Below, piece after piece: positions 6,259-6,831 of a DNA stretch of 6,831 nt. Source of the stretch: Betaproteobacteria bacterium (GTDB lineage: Bacteria; Pseudomonadota; Gammaproteobacteria; Burkholderiales; SG8-39); assembly GCA_029865405.1 (NCBI GenBank), contig JAOUGZ010000144.1, positions 1-6,831 of the forward strand, written 5' to 3'. The translations under genes and the position numbers were made by a program. The notes beneath the pieces are model-generated. The model saw nothing but the letters and a program-made list of their open reading frames with translations. It was not told the DNA's origin and searched no databases. How positions within the stretch are numbered: the stretch's first letter is position 1; each line of letters opens with the position of its first letter.

Positions 6259-6831
6259 ATGGCGGGGACGCGCCAGGAAAAGGATTCCTTCGGCACCATC
6301 GAGGTGCCCGCGGACCGGCTCTGGGGCGCGCAGACCGAGAGGAGCCGCCGCCACTTCCGCATCTCGGGCGAACGCATGCCGCTCGCCGTGATCCACTCGC
6401 TGGCGCAGGTGAAGCGCTCCGCCGCCCGCGTCAACCGCACGCTTGGCCTGCTCGAGCCGAGGATCGCCGATGCGGTGGAGCGTGCCGCCGACGAGGTGCT
6501 CGCCGGCCGCCTCGACGAGGAGTTCCCGCTGGTCGTCTGGCAGACCGGCTCGGGCACGCATAGCAACATGAACGTCAACGAAGTGCTCGCCAATCGCGCG
6601 TCGGAATTGCTCGGCGGCGAGCGCGGCGTGCGGCGCCTGGTGCACCCCAACGACCACGTCAATCTCGGCCAGTCCTCCAACGACGCGTTTCCCACGGCGA
6701 TGCATATCGCCGCGGCGCGCGGCGTCGAGCACGATTTGCTGCCGCGGCTCGAGCAGCTGGCGGCGACGCTCGCGGCCAAGGCGCACGACTTCGCCGGCAT
6801 AGTCAAGATCGGCCGTACGCACCTGCAGGAC
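6259..6831 (+). CDS. fumC: Class II fumarate hydratase, N-terminal part (3' end outside the window)
   Basis: FumC is the iron-independent, oxygen-stable homotetrameric fumarase that interconverts fumarate and L-malate in the TCA cycle. The 191 codons present align without gaps to E. coli FumC numbering. [10 protein letters not shown] contains Ser98, Thr100 and Asn103 of the active site, HPNDH gives the second (B) site at 129-133, SSND is at 139-142, and GRTHLQD ends with Thr187 and the catalytic-relay His188. The mobile signature loop GSSxMPxKxN lies beyond the window. Residue 101 is His where E. coli has Gln. The N-terminus [16 protein letters not shown] is typical of FumC and separates it from aspartase. 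The ATG at 6259 has an AGGA (6246-6249) nine bases upstream that overlaps the pirin stop codon, suggesting translational coupling. Confidence 0.97.
   Translation, partial: MAGTRQEKDSFGTIEVPADRLWGAQTERSRRHFRISGERMPLAVIHSLAQVKRSAARVNRTLGLLEPRIADAVERAADEVLAGRLDEEFPLVVWQTGSGTHSNMNVNEVLANRASELLGGERGVRRLVHPNDHVNLGQSSNDAFPTAMHIAAARGVEHDLLPRLEQLAATLAAKAHDFAGIVKIGRTHLQD

Overview
The window reads as a stretch of ordinary chromosome from a GC-rich proteobacterium, most likely a betaproteobacterium. The reasons are the PHA granule phasin of the Cupriavidus/Burkholderia type, GluQRS and class II fumarase, strong G/C preference at third codon positions, and dense packing of genes with short or overlapping junctions. 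The assignment is inference from protein style, not from a marker gene. No IS element, phage gene, CRISPR array, tRNA or rRNA is visible.

Layout. (1) 1-446: 3' end of lon, carrying the Ser-Lys protease dyad, on the + strand. (2) 446-472: a hairpin terminator placed between two convergent genes. (3) 545-1087, minus strand: phasin phaP, with a strong sigma70-type promoter at 1154-1181 and two near-identical TGC-rich palindromes (1136-1144 and 1190-1198) that look like PhaR operators. An in-phase A AAA AAG slippery heptamer lies just before the phaP stop and opens a 24-codon basic extension in the -1 frame, ending next to the terminator. (4) 1321-4294, + strand: a tightly coupled three-gene unit, EamA/DMT transporter - cytochrome P450 - second EamA/DMT transporter, with stop/start overlaps at both junctions. 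(5) 4275-5120, minus strand: gluQRS (tRNA-Asp Q34 glutamylation), whose 3' end overlaps the second transporter by 20 bp. (6) 5163-6831, + strand: thioredoxin, pirin and the first 191 codons of fumC, separated by 2 and 11 nt and probably co-transcribed.

How the genes work together. lon and phaP are independent neighbours that share a terminator. The transporter-P450-transporter unit is the one accessory-looking element: it suggests oxidation of a small molecule coupled to its movement across the inner membrane, with redox partner and substrate unknown. The thioredoxin-pirin-fumC run links a thiol oxidoreductase and an iron-binding cupin to a TCA enzyme. The most interesting points are the possible recoded phasin tail and the P450 between two exporters; nothing here demonstrates a new system outright.
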